Shown in pieces: positions 12,601 through 22,612 of a stretch of 64,000 nt of DNA. Both the position numbers and the translations under genes were made by a program. Within the stretch, counting starts at the first letter, position 1; each line of letters begins with the position of its first letter. The DNA is taken from the NCBI RefSeq assembly GCF_943734655.1, contig NC_071355.1, positions 198,213,939 to 198,277,938 on the forward strand, in the 5' to 3' direction. The notes beneath the pieces were generated by a model. The model had not been told where the DNA came from. It saw nothing but the letters and a program-made list of their open reading frames with translations, and ran no database searches. The DNA is from Sabethes cyaneus (lineage: Eukaryota > Arthropoda > Insecta > Diptera > Culicidae).

Positions 12601-15600
12601 TGCAAATGCGAGCAAGTAAGCAGGTGAGCTATTGTCGCAGGAAACTGGTTGGTACTTCACTCGATCACCCAGTGAAGCTAGTTTTTTGATTCAGCTCATG
12701 AACCGTTTGTCCATCACTATTCTTGAAGTCCCTGTGTCGTAAACACAGCAAAGTCTCTTCTTACCAGTTCTAACCTCTCGGTACTGCTCACTAATGGGAC
12801 GCAGTCGCAGTCTCAAGTTGAACTGAATTTACTGACTAAAATTAGTCATATTTCGGTTACCATAACAACTTTAAAACAACCGTGCTAGTAGGGATGGCAC
12901 AACGCTCTGGATCATCTGTCACTCATTTCTCATCTATCACTCGTTGTAACTGTGAGTCAAATCACACACTGCATGAACAAACACAACAAAATCGCAAGAG
13001 ACTTTGAACCTCCTCCCATAGGAATCATGGTACGTCGTCAATTAGGTATTCTGCAGAATATTCCTACTGATAGAACTAGAAGCCCAAAGATACCTGTAAT
13101 CCTTAGTTCAATTTGAGTTTTATTGCACTCTAATTGCGGTTTTAATGACCAATTTTGGTCACTAGAACCGTCATAAGTGTGTAATAAAACCAGCTTTGTT
13201 ACTTGGGATGTGCGTAAATGAATCGTTCCAACTGAGAAATAATTGGAATTCTAAAAGCGGGATTCCTGCTATATTAGTGAGGTTGGATGTGGCTACAAGA
13301 AAAATTTAGTGTTAGTGATTGTGCTCGTACAGCTTATCTCCAAGCTGTTAATCCGCACATCAGCTTTGCGTGGGTAGAATAAAGCAAAGTCTGGGTGCCG
13401 CATTTCATTTTCGTCTCAGTCGTCAGCGTAGGGGCCAGCATAGGTTGGTTCATTAGCTTTCGACCAGACCGAGTCATCTTGACCATTGGCCTCTTTATTT
13501 CTGACGCCATTGGGGTTGTTGAAGAAAACCGTTTTCGTCGCACTGCTATCCGGTATCCTTACGACGTGTTCGGGTCCACTGTAGCTCACCGTCTTTCGCC
13601 AGATGTATGATGGGAATCCCTCCAAAGAGTGCCTATAGCTCCGTGTCCGCAGCACATTCTACTTGAACACGACAATGGTGCGGGTGTGCTCCATGAGCTG
13701 GGTCGCGGCATCAAGTCAACAAACAACTACCTATCTGATAAAGGTTTTGTACATTGCCAACTTCATTCGGCGGCGAATGGCAAACTAAACCCGACCGTTG
13801 GATCTTCTTACTAATGTAGTTGTCCGCGGTCACCAGCGATCCCAAATACACGAATTCATCTATAACTTCTAGTTTGCCGTCTTCAACGAATACCGTTCGT
13901 GTTCCTCCCACGAATAAACCATTTTGTTTCCTTCGGGCCTCTTCCTTTCGTGAATTTGGCCTTCGCCGCATTTATTTTTAGTCCTATGCTCCTAGACTCC
14001 GCTTTCGATTTGGCGTAGATTGCCTTCGTCGTCCCAAAATTCTTGGCTATGATATCAAAGCCATCTGTAAAGTTTGGGACTTGCCCAGCAAACCACAAAT
14101 CGTACAACAATATATGGAAATCATCTTAAATGTCGTTAAACAAAATCGAAATCGTACACAAAGCTTAGTAGATCGCGCCCTAGTTTATATTCAATCGTAC
14201 AAAATGATGACGACTGAATTACATACGATTTTCATCACAGAATTGTATAGGATTATGGGACTAATCATGTTGAGTCGGATCTCATCGTATACAAATACTT
14301 ATAAATGTGAATTGTTTACGAATAATCTGCAATACGTATATCGCCTCCAAAATAGTACGCATATGCTGGTTTCGTGCATCTAGTGCGATTTTTCAAGATA
14401 TATATCGGTACATATTTCTCATTTTTCACTTTGATATACGTACGGAAATGTTAGCTGGGTGTCTACCCTCGGTGAAAATTATAACTTTGGTTTCGATGCC
14501 CGCTTATCGGATCACCCCCTCAACTTCACTCGATCCAATGTAGCTATGATCAGTTGTGTCAGTTTATCCCTAAACCAAGTTCGGGCATTATCTGCCATGG
14601 CCGGTCTCGATCGGCTGTATCGTATGCTGCTTTGAAGTTAAAAAAAACGTGATGCATGGGCACATTGTACTCTCAACATTTCTGCAAGAACCATCGGATG
14701 GTAAAAATTTGGTCCGAAGTGGCCATGATTTTCAACAATTATAACCGGTTTGATGGACCTCCACCTAATAGCACCAACGTTCCAACGTTCAGATCTATCG
14801 CCACCACTCCAGTAATGTGATACTGGAATGAAGTTCCACCATCTACTAGCCGAAGTTCTTGATCTCTCTGAATGGCTGCAACTAAGACATTCATCTTCTG
14901 CATCTTTATAACCAAGATATCCAAACCAATAAGTCTCCAATAATCGCACCGATTCTACAGTCCGATTGGGACCGTTCCGATCAGAAAGATCCCGTTCGAC
15001 GTGTGTTAAAGCATACGTTGTATTCTGATCGAAGCAAAATTTCTGATCGGATCCGGGTCCGATCGGTTTGTAGAATAGAGGCGAATGTTCATCCGCTTTC
15101 ATTTGCCTCAATGCATACCGATTTAACTTCAATTACGTAGTCGTGCTAACGTACGAACTAGAATGACTCTTAAATGCCTTTGGACACTTTACTTTTTGTT
15201 CTTACAAAGTATAAAAATTACCTTTTTGCCGACCGGTTTCGGGTAAGTAGTTACCCATCTACGGGGCCGAGTCCAACTCACTCAAGCATCGCATCGCGTG
15301 TTGGACTCGGCCCCGTAGATGGGTAACTACTTACCCGAAACCGGTCGGGAAAAAGGTAGTTTTTATACTTTGTAAGAACAAAAAGTAAAGTGTCCAAAGG
15401 TATTTAAGAAGCATACCGATTATTCTTGTGTATTGTGTTTTCTGGATTCATTCATAGCAGAGTCAAATAAAACTATTCTGCCCTCGTAATGTGATATCCT
15501 AGATATAGATGGCGAGGCAGAGCAATACATAAATCAGCCATCCACTCCTGATTCACACTACAGAGAATATGGATTACAGAGGCGGCGAGACACTCAAAAA

Positions 15601-18600
15601 CCGCTAAATTTTGACCGAAAGCGGAGAGTTAACTTTATTTATGATGGTGCTTTCCGCTTTGTTTCAAAATTTAGCGGGTTTTGAGTGTCTCGGCGCCTCT
15701 GTAATCTATAGTCTCTATAACTCACATCTACGAAGGAATGACTAATAGCGACCTACCCATGCAACAATGTAAGTTTTATTGTACTCTTATGGTGGTCTTC
15801 AAGACCAATTTTGGTCTTAAATAATCATAAGAGTAGAATGAAACCCAAATTGTTATTTGGGTACACGACTCAATGCGGCAGTTTTTCGTCGTTGAGGATG
15901 CCGTGGTGTCGAAACAGCTCGATGCTCGAAGGAAGGCAAGCAAGCACGCAGCATCCTAGAATCGTCAGCGGTACGGAAAGGAACACGTATGGAAATGGGT
16001 CAGCTCTGGCGAAGTGAAAATATTAACTTCCCTGATAGCCTCCCAATGGCAGAAAGCAGGTGAAGAGGTTTAGAGAAACGGATCCGGGAAACAGCAGGAA
16101 TTGCACAGAAGGGTTAACGAGCAAATCAAAAGCTTCGAACAGATGCCGTATGCCTGTAAGGTGTCAGCGGATGAACTGATGAACATTTTTTTTATCGGAA
16201 GATCAGACCACTGCGACCATTATTTTGATCTATTGTGGTATACTTCTTCTTTTGTCTAGGTATTAGTTGCCGACAAAACACTATTGATGGATGTCTTCGT
16301 CATTGTCAATTCATTCCTCATCTCCCAGTCTGGAATTGCACTTCTTATAAAGTTTTTTTCCTGATTGAGATTTGCAGACCAAATTTCGAAAGGTTCCATT
16401 GTTTCTTTACCGAAGGTTCTTAGTCTGCGAAGAGTTAGTGCATTGCACTGGCAGAGCAGATGTTCTGCGGTTTCACTTTCGAACTGACAAACATCAACCT
16501 GCAATGAGAGGGGTACCTACCGTTTGGAGTGGTGAGAAACTAAAAGTTCGAATGGTTTAGGATGCCGCGGAGAAAGCTGGAAAGCGGCGAAAGTGTCTGT
16601 TTCAACGACATGCTGCTGAAAGGCTCGGGTTTACTCGTTTTACTTGTAGAAGTAGTCCCCCAGTTGGCTCCGAGGTATGACGCTGGCCTAATAAGCCAGT
16701 CGTCGTATGTTCGAATCTCGACTGGGAGAAGCTGCGAGAGTCAATAGGATTATAGCAACTGGCCCTGCAATTGTCCTGCACTCTAACAGCTGGCTGCGAA
16801 GTCTGTCGTATAAAAATAGAAGGTCAAGTTTCGATAACGGAATGTGGTACCTACGCTTTGCTTTGCTACTTGTAGAAGTTCTGTTGTGGCTTAGAGAAGG
16901 CAAGTACGTAATATGCTCCGGTATTCGGGAAAAGTTCCTGAGAATTCTTATTCGTGAGGCGGATAAGTAGTCGCAATGCATTCTGTGGCGCGCCAATTCA
17001 TGAAGTACAGACGCACCTAACATGGAGTACAGACGCACATTGGGTAAGGAAATGTTGTCCAACACTGTCGTAAACAACCCGTGATCTAGTAATAGGTTCT
17101 CCAGGCTGAAGTGGCTATCATTGATCTTTGTTTGTACACTCAGCGGAAGCATGAGTGCCCCCTACTCTAACGACCATTGCTTTCACCGCGATTGGATACC
17201 CGGTCTCCAGCTCATATCCAGCTGACTAAAGGTAGATATTGGTTATCCTGATATGATATTCGTTAGTATTTCACCTGCATGTTCCGCCAACATATTCGGC
17301 CCATGGCTGTCCAACTCCAATTTCTGGAGTGTCTCACGTTTGCTTCCTAGTTTCTTCTTAATGAACTAAGGAATAATAAATCATATAATCATTTTGTGAT
17401 TCCTTGAATCATTCGCTAAAATTTATGTATAGGTTCACCAAATTCAAAGTATTCTTCAACACGACTAAACGTTCTAGTACACGATGTAATCGGTCCATTC
17501 TGGCCAAATTCAGTGCGATGAAAACGGTTGGTCAGCCGTGAGCATGGTCACAAGGTACTTTGTACTGCGTGAAAATTTACCAATTTATTTATTTAGTAAT
17601 GGACCTCCTCTGCTCTCGTTCAATTCGAAGGTTCCCATAGAGTTGATGCGAAGTCCGAATTAGGCACGCATTTTCGAAAAAGGGACGAACTAAGGCACAA
17701 TACAGGGCTTTAAGGCAGTGCGGGTCATTAAAATCTCGTCCAATTTTTGCAGTAAATCCCATCTAGCGAGTCGTTTTTGAGATAATCGCTGTACCGCGAC
17801 GATTGAACGTCACTTTCGGATCGAGAATCACGCCAAGGTCATTCACATGCTGAACCCTTTTCAGGACCTAGTTGTCAATTTTGTAGTTTCCGACAGACGA
17901 TTTAATTCGGTGGAACGTCATAACGAATCGTCAAGTACATTTTAAAATCGTCAGCACAAACCTGTCTGCAGCCTCTTCCAAAAACAGAGTTAGTACCGTT
18001 AAAGAATAAAATAAACAAAACTGGTCAAAGTTACTGCCTTGCGGCACTCCGCCTTGTTTCGTGAACGGGGACGTCTTGCTCCATCTGGTCTAATCATCTA
18101 CCACGCTGTGAACATTAGCTTTTAACAAGCCTAAAATTTTGTCCAGACAAAGATTGGATAAAATGCACTGTTAGACCTATTAAGCAGCCGGCAATTATGG
18201 GTATGAGTTTGTCGTCTGGTACTGTAACCAAGTCATACGTCATACGAATGTGTAATCAGAATCCATTAAATCTATTGAAACGTAACATTTCTCATTATGT
18301 TGCGTCTATTTTTACATTACCATTAGAGAAGTCAATTCACAGCCAATAAATGAATGTAATGCCATGCGAACGATAATAATATACGGATTATTGTGGCAAA
18401 GATAAGAGTTATTAAATTGGAGCGATAAGTGCACTTCGCGTAAACACGACTGCTCTCGAGCGATTATGCATCATTTTCATGATTTCACAACCATGAAACA
18501 ATGTTGCAAAAATTTGCTTCGCCGTCTTTGTCATCTGAATAAACAATCCTGTTCTGCGATAGTGTTTCGCTGCACCGCCACACTGGTTGCTAAATATCAC

Positions 18601-19282
18601 ACCTTTCTCTCAAGCAGCCATTAGACCGTGCCAGTCGACGGATTTGACGACCTTCGGAATCATACTTTACTATAACTATAATTGGCCCAATTCTCACGTA
18701 AACTGACAATCCATTTTATTTGTTTGCACGCCTTTTCAGAACGACGATCCAGTACACGTGATAAGTTCTGCGGAAGAGCACCGATGCGAGAAACCACCGG
18801 ACTATGACACCGTGGCGGTGGCGCCTCCGAGCTACGACGACGCCATCAAGCTGGATCCGTCCGCCCTACTGGCCCTCTCGTTAGCTGCTGCCGTAGAGCC
18901 CAACAACAGTACCTCTTCCTCCTCCGATAGAAATACCACAAATAGTGACATAGCTTCTAATACCACTACTACTATTAATACTGCTACTGCTACTACTACG
19001 ACTGCTGTCGATACTAGCAGCGGGGCGGCTGCCACTAGTCCTACGTCATCCACGACGATCAACTTCCCCAGCGTTCACACTCGCTCTAGGGACAGCCATA
19101 GTACTGCCTTCGAGGGTGGTCACAGTTCGACGCAAGCCAGCTTTAGCATGGAGAACGAGAAGCAAAGGGAAAGCCCACCCAAGTATGAAGTAATCGGTCC
19201 AAAAATCGGTGCTGCTCCTCCGGTGATCGCCGCAATTCCTGCCCTGGAAGTGAATCCTACGAATGGAGTTACCCCTTTATAA
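9665..19282 (+). CDS. Two-pass membrane protein with three PPxY (WW-binding) motifs; three coding exons
   Basis: Coding exons are 9665-9809, 9905-9978 and 18740-19282, joined in frame to give 253 residues. The splice sites are CTTG|GTAGGG with CAACAG|CAGG, and GAG|GTGAGT with TTTTCAG|AAC. The N-terminus has two hydrophobic segments (about residues 16-32 and 43-62, the second Cys-rich), then a soluble tail. The tail carries PPDY (92-95), PPSY (102-105) and PPKY (219-222) around a Ser/Thr/Asn-rich low-complexity stretch. PPxY motifs are established ligands of WW domains such as those of Nedd4-type ubiquitin ligases, so a membrane adaptor role is an inference; I do not recognise the orthologue. 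The 5' leader appears spliced just before the ATG. The 8.8-kb second intron is full of transposon relics. Candidate polyadenylation signals occur near 19743 and 19922. Confidence 0.8.
10780..11760 (-). mobile_element. RTE-like LINE relic (type A), two fragments
   Basis: On the minus strand, about 10890-10780 reads DIVKEVKHGRLQQAGHVARM, the conserved C-terminal block of the type A family. Positions 11558-11289 read through KVHMLQGLPNGIGTIGVN and KIGLIINSAKRKYMVADRE, which align with the palm/thumb of the intact copy at 25.1 kb. In that copy the block reads FADDVDIIGINRRAVEE and TAKTKYMVAGRE. The catalytic aspartates are lost here. About 400 bp between the two pieces is unrelated or too decayed to place. 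Confidence 0.65.
12098..12330. mobile_element. MITE, second copy of the family at 31.33 kb
   Basis: Shares long runs with 31332-31557, including TTAGATTGGCAAGAAGAAT, GGGCCCAAAAA, and an ending close to TTTCCCGTTA. The ends form a weak imperfect inverted repeat (AAGGTGAAATGAGTCGTCA against AACGGGAAATGACCAGTCA). There is no coding capacity. Confidence 0.55.
13083..13207. mobile_element. Short palindromic MITE, diverged copy of the 15756-15861 family
   Basis: Begins CCCAAAGATACC and ends GGTAC-less TTACTTGGG. The interior has GAGTTTTATTGCACTC against its inverted partner GTGTGTAATAAAACC around a centre ACCAATTTTGGT. The arrangement and motifs match the better-preserved copy at 15756, so both belong to one small family. 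Confidence 0.5.
13416..14705 (-). mobile_element. RTE-like LINE relic (type A), split by a MITE
   Basis: On the minus strand, about 14700-14570 reads EYNVPMHHVFFNFKAAYDTA, retaining the first RT catalytic aspartate of the FKAAYD motif. After the insertion at 14459-14084, 14110-13883 continues with FDIIAKNFGTTKAIY and GLKINAAKAKFTKGR. Then 13971-13711 gives GKLEVIDEFVYLGSLVTADN, and 13655-13416 ends in a decayed RIPDSSATKTVFFNNP. It is frameshifted throughout. Confidence 0.7.
14084..14459. mobile_element. MITE with CCCAGC/GCTGGG ends inserted in the LINE relic
   Basis: Starts CCCAGCAAACCAC and ends GTTAGCTGGG, with an AT-rich interior rich in ATACGTATATCG-type phrases shared with the 31.2-31.8 kb element (for example CGCCTCCAAAATAGTACG here and its inverted match CGTACTATTTTGGAGGCG there). 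It interrupts the LINE reading order cleanly. Confidence 0.55.
14953..15074. mobile_element. Small foldback element
   Basis: The left arm ATTCTACAGTCCGATTGGGA...TTCCGATCAGAAA is matched, inverted, by TTTCTGATCGGATCCGGGTC...GGTTTGTAGAAT. The arms are about 37 bp and imperfect, with a loop of roughly 48 bp. It lies next to the 15.17-kb hairpin but shares no sequence with it. Confidence 0.5.
15169..15408. mobile_element. Near-perfect foldback element, about 105-bp arms and short loop
   Basis: The left arm runs CTTAAATGCCTTTGGACAC...GGCCGAGTCCAAC and the right arm is its inverse, GTTGGACTCGGCC...GTGTCCAAAGGTATTTAAG. Only a few mismatches are visible (for example TTTTTGCCGACC against TTTTTCCCGACC). 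The loop is around 20 bp. There is no coding capacity. A transcript through it would form a hairpin of roughly 100 bp. Confidence 0.85.
15561..15715. mobile_element. 155-bp MITE with long TIRs and TA duplication
   Basis: Flanked by TA on both sides. The left arm GATTACAGAGGCGGCGAGAC continues through CACTCAAAAACCGC and AATTTTGA. The right arm is its inverse, running through GCGGGTTTTGAGTGTCTCGG to CGCCTCTGTAATC. The arms cover about 60 bp each. A degenerate copy lies at 33405-33521 inside a mariner. TA duplication suggests mobilisation by a Tc1/mariner-type transposase (inference). Confidence 0.8.
15756..15861. mobile_element. 106-bp palindromic MITE with TA duplication
   Basis: Bounded by TA. 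Begins CCCATGCAACAATGTAAG and ends CAAATTGTTATTTGGG, with GTTTTATTGTACTCTTATG mirrored by CATAAGAGTAGAATGAAAC around a centre of ACCAATTTTGGT. Confidence 0.7.
16020..17160 (-). mobile_element. LINE 3' region relic (Zn-knuckle-like C-terminus), split by a SINE
   Basis: On the minus strand, 16504-16256 encodes CQFESETAEHLLCQCNAL and RRLRTFGKETMEPFEIW, a Cys/His pattern found at the C-terminus of Jockey/LOA/I-type LINE polyproteins after an RNase H domain. The adjoining 3' flank shares CCATTATTTTGA and CTATTGTGGTAT with the relic at 22.03-22.44 kb, so both are tails of one family. Frames upstream toward 17150 are broken. The SINE at 16654-16866 interrupts it. Confidence 0.6.
16654..16866 (+). 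mobile_element. tRNA-derived SINE (tRNA-Ile-like head) with 13-bp target duplication
   Basis: Flanked by TACTTGTAGAAGT at 16641-16653 and 16867-16879. The head contains an A-box-like TGGCTCCGAGG and a B box GTTCGAATC. Between them CTGGC-CTAATAA-GCCAG forms an anticodon arm with AAT in the anticodon position, which would be Ile. The body is about 213 bp and ends in GCTTTGCTTTGCT. A second copy lies at 37811-38027. A tRNA-Ile-related SINE called Gecko is known from Aedes aegypti; identity with it is not verified. Confidence 0.85.
17590..18170 (-). mobile_element. Jockey-like LINE relic, RT palm and thumb
   Basis: The minus strand near 18060-17990 reads GGVPQGSNFDQFCLFY, a decayed form of the RT motif GVPQGSxLGPLLF. 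Then 17850-17820 reads NDLGVILDPKVTFNRR, and about 17750-17650 reads KIGRDFNDPHCLKALYCALV followed by RPFFENACLI. These match the order in the copy at 40.3-41.2 kb (SNLGPLLF, DLGVLLDTSL, LRALYFSIVRPILEYA). It is frameshifted and lacks a clear YADD. Confidence 0.65.
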
Positions 19283-20400
19283 CTGACTGACGCGTATAAT
19301 TTTATTTTAAGTGATTCCGCGACGAAACGCACGGTCCCGATCACGGTCGTGAGTGATTAGTTAATCGCAGTTTTGATTACTTTTTTTTCTGGTTATTTTT
19401 ACATACCGCTACGATTACGATTAGTGTATAAGTTCTAAGCTGAATCCACTTGTGCCAAAGTGGGTACCAGCAATCGCAAGGCTGTGCTCAACTTGTGTAA
19501 TATTTGTACTTACTTTGTAAGGAGAGATAAAAAAAGAATATCCCAAGTCATTTGTAGTGATTGCAGAATCAGGAATAGTGATGAAACAAAAAGCAGAATT
19601 ATTGTCGAAACGATATTTTGATAGTGGATAGTACATTTTCTCGTGCGTGCAAACCAGTATTAAGCATTGAAGAGAAAAACAATATTTGCGCGCGCGCAAA
19701 GATGAAATCTGTAATACAGCAAACGTTGAACCGAGTGAAACCGAATAAAAGGTGCTGAAAAAGCAGGACGCCTGCCCAAAGTTAATCGCTGTATCACGAA
19801 ATTACCGTAATGTTATCGCCCCATAAAAGAAAAATGCTGTAAAATATTGCAGGCAAACGTAAATCTCAATGCAGGGCTCAGAGTGATTTGATTGAACTCA
19901 CAATCGGTTGCTTTTCTATTCAAATAAAAATTCTCGTTGTAATCATCATCAGCGTGCGACGGTTAATGCACAGGAGTTTTAGCTAGCTAGAACAAACGAA
20001 GTCAATTGAGAGTATAAGCTTAGGGAGTATGAAACCATTCGAAATAATTGTTTAAAATACATAACTTATTTATAGAATGAACTTTATTTTAATGAAATAT
20101 CACATTATCATCCGTTTTCGATATGTTACTTGAATCAGGTAGGTTTCTCCAATATAAAATGCGTTGTATGTGTGATTGTCAGTTAGTTTTGTCGTTGCGT
20201 CTCGTTAGTCGTGTGACTGTGATTTCGCTGATGTGATCAACTAATTAGTAAATGGTAAATGACTGACCATAATCAATGACTCAACGATGCAATCTTGAGT
20301 ATCGATCTCAAATGAATGAAGAATTCAAACCAACTGCACATTTTCAATGCATTTATTATTCAAATTAATCACAGTAGTGTTTTAAATTAAAATCAACGCC
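19283..20400. other. Convergent intergenic region with 3' UTRs of both genes
   Basis: AT-rich sequence between the stop of the PPxY gene and the stop of CINP. AATAAA-type signals for the plus gene lie near 19743 and 19922. For the minus-strand CINP gene, the complement of TTTATT at about 20352-20357 gives AATAAA some 45 bp past the stop. A GCGCGCGC run lies at about 19689-19697. No other gene is apparent. Confidence 0.55.
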
Positions 20401-21068
20401 TTACGCTACGGGTAACCCAAATTCAACAACAAGCATTCGTGCAAGCAAATCGACATCTTCATTTTGATTGGTTAACTGTTCCCAGAAGGCCACATGAAGT
20501 GTCATTTCTGTTTTGTCACAAGCATGCCCAATATTCTCTACAAGAAGAAAACCGTCAGTTTCTATTCAACAACACACCATTTGGTTTCCAACTTACCGGT
20601 AATCACCTTTCGCAAACTGACCTCCGATCTGTAACGTTCCAAAATCGTCCGAAGCGAGTCAAGCACTCGAACCAAGTTCCAACTTCTACCGATGACTTCA
20701 TCCTTCAGAGCGATGTGCAAAACTTCCAGCTGCCCAATCAACGTCTCTAGGTCACTCGTTACATCCCGCAGGATACCGCACAGCACCGACAAATTTCCGC
20801 AGTACAGCTTGAGGTTTGCCGGATAAGGATTTTTTTCTTCGGATTGCGCCTCCAGGATGCCCATTTTGATCGACTCAATTCCACTGCAATACTGCGTCCC
20901 TTTACGAATCGTGTTGTGCCATTTCTTGTGCAAGTCACAGAACTTTTCAATCGCCTCACGAACCCGCACGGCTCCAACGGTCGTACCGGCTGGGGAAAGT
21001 GGCGTGCGAGGCGATTGAAGACGAGATTTTGACAAGGTCGAACGATCCGGCGTTACGGTTGTCGACAT
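20401..21068 (-). CDS. CINP: CINP-like (cyclin-dependent kinase 2-interacting protein) homologue; two exons
   Basis: Exon 1 is 21068-20597 and exon 2 is 20537-20401, split by a 59-bp intron (ACCG|GTAAGT donor, CTTGTAG|AG acceptor). Together they encode 202 residues; human CINP is 212. Recognisable blocks are VREAIEKFCDLHKKWHNTI near residues 35-55, a central helical region with VTSDLETLIGQLEVLH, ILERYRSEVSLRKVI at the exon junction, and a C-terminus TLHVAFWEQLTNQNEDVDLL. These follow the family order of an N-terminal W-H-N motif, a coiled-coil middle, the YRKEL-like block and a W-containing tail. CINP is known to associate with CDK2 and Cdc7 and with ATR-dependent checkpoint signalling in the nucleus. 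The N-terminal 30 residues are Ser/Thr/Pro-rich. The start is the first ATG after in-frame stops. Without splicing, the frame would end in 11 intronic residues. Confidence 0.8.
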
Positions 21069-22029
21069 GATGCTCTGTACAATTGAAAAGCATTCATTTA
21101 ATTTACTTGATTTATGATACCGGGTAGCTGATGAATCAGAATGCTCTCTGAGAGTTTAATCACACACCAATAATCTAATACCAACACAGTTGGATGGCTG
21201 CTGCGGTAGATTAATATTGTAAACAAACCAAAAATGGTATCTTCATCAAGTGTTAAAGATAAAATTAGAAATCACAAAAAGTCAATTACAACTAATTTTT
21301 TCTCAAGAATAGAATAACTTTCAAGCCAGCGAAATGAGAAATGGGTATATGTAAATAGGTGTTCATTGATAAAATGGGCTGCAGTTGATCTGATTATCAA
21401 CTACATGCACATCGTGCAGCACTACACAACACTATAACATCACTACCAACTCTGGCTCCGAGTATAACATACTATATTTGCAAAAACACAAAATTTTCTA
21501 CCTACCCGTTTGTTTATAGTCATCAACAACAACACGTAATCTGACAGCTTGTACGGCAGACGTCGATAATGCAGAGCAAGCATGTGCGCTCTTGCTTTGA
21601 GGCATCCAATCCACCGTTTCCACTGAACTGAAATTCATCACCACTGACGTTGTGTGCGGTACAGAAAGCAGAAAGATAGAATGTACGGAACGAAGCATGT
21701 GCGCTAGTACTACAGTAGGGGTGCGATTTGAAATGACGGTTTTGTTGTTACAGGTTGGTCCACACTTGCCATTAAACTTTGAATATTTGCTATGGGTTTG
21801 AATCTCTTGTATTTATTTGTATTGATTTATAGATTTTTAAGGGGACCCTCTAAAATAAGTCGGTATAATTTATTTCGTACCGCTAAAATTAGTAGGGAAA
21901 GTTGATATAATGTGCCCCATGAGAATAAATGAATATATTTCCATTCTGCTTCCCGAATTATATCCAGATTATATATTCATCTGACAATATTAAGTCTTAA
22001 TGAAAGTAAAGTTACCAGTTTTTTTTTCT
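21069..22029. other. Upstream flank of CINP, no gene recognised
   Basis: AT-rich DNA without a convincing reading frame or repeat. It should hold the CINP promoter and 5' leader, but no TATA or initiator can be assigned with confidence. Confidence 0.35.
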
Positions 22030-22440
22030 CCTCTGTTGGGTACTCTTACCACTGCGTCCATTATTTTGAACTATTGTGGTATGCCCCGTTTTATTATTTT
22101 TCTGTACGCTTCAAACTTACCTATCACCTATTGAGGAAGTGACAGGCTGGTAGCTGGAGCGAGACATGTGCCAATCAGGTATGACTAGGTTTATGAACCT
22201 AGTATCCTCATCGGCGACGCCAACCAGATCTCCCCTTTTTGAGATACTGCAGTTTGCGTACTATTTGTGCTCCACGATAGTAGAGCAAGTGTTCCGAGGT
22301 TAAATATCATCTTGTACGAAACTAAGATTCCGAAGATATTATTTACTCGGATAATGTCCTGTCACAAGACCGGTAAGCTTGCTGAGATCTCTCTCATTGA
22401 GACTCAGCAACTTTTGAGTAACCTAGGGGTGGATACTCGA
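22030..22440 (-). mobile_element. 3' end relic of the same LINE family as 16.0-17.2 kb
   Basis: Shares CCATTATTTTGA...CTATTGTGGTAT with 16215-16243. The minus strand reads TSEHLLYYRGAQIVRKLQYL, a decayed version of ETAEHLLCQCNALTLRRLR. It represents the Cys/His tail and the 3' UTR. The catalytic domains are absent. Confidence 0.5.
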
Positions 22441-22457
22441 CGTTATATATTCTTTTT

Positions 22458-22572
22458 ACCTTTGTTATACTATAACAAAGGTTTAAAAATTGGTCGAAAA
22501 ACACGAAATTGATCCGAGGCCCGGAGGGCCAAGTCACATATACCAATCGATAGGGTTCGACGATTTGAGCAA

Positions 22573-22612
<40 letters not shown>

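Larger units (their letters stand above)
9979..18739 (+). other. Large transposon-filled intron of the PPxY gene
   Basis: This 8761-bp intron separates the two transmembrane-coding exons from the PPxY tail exon. It contains LINE fragments at 10.78-11.76, 13.42-14.71, 16.02-17.15 and 17.59-18.17 kb, all on the minus strand. It also holds a SINE at 16654-16866 and foldback or MITE elements near 12.10, 13.08, 14.08, 14.95, 15.17, 15.56 and 15.76 kb. Stretches 9979-10780, 11760-12100 and 12330-13080 show nothing I can identify beyond short degenerate repeats. All recognised LINE relics lie antisense to the host gene. Confidence 0.75.

Noticed and set aside
14638..15132. 164-codon minus-strand frame
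   Set aside because: It crosses from LINE relic into a foldback element; the apparent protein is a composite of unrelated repeats.
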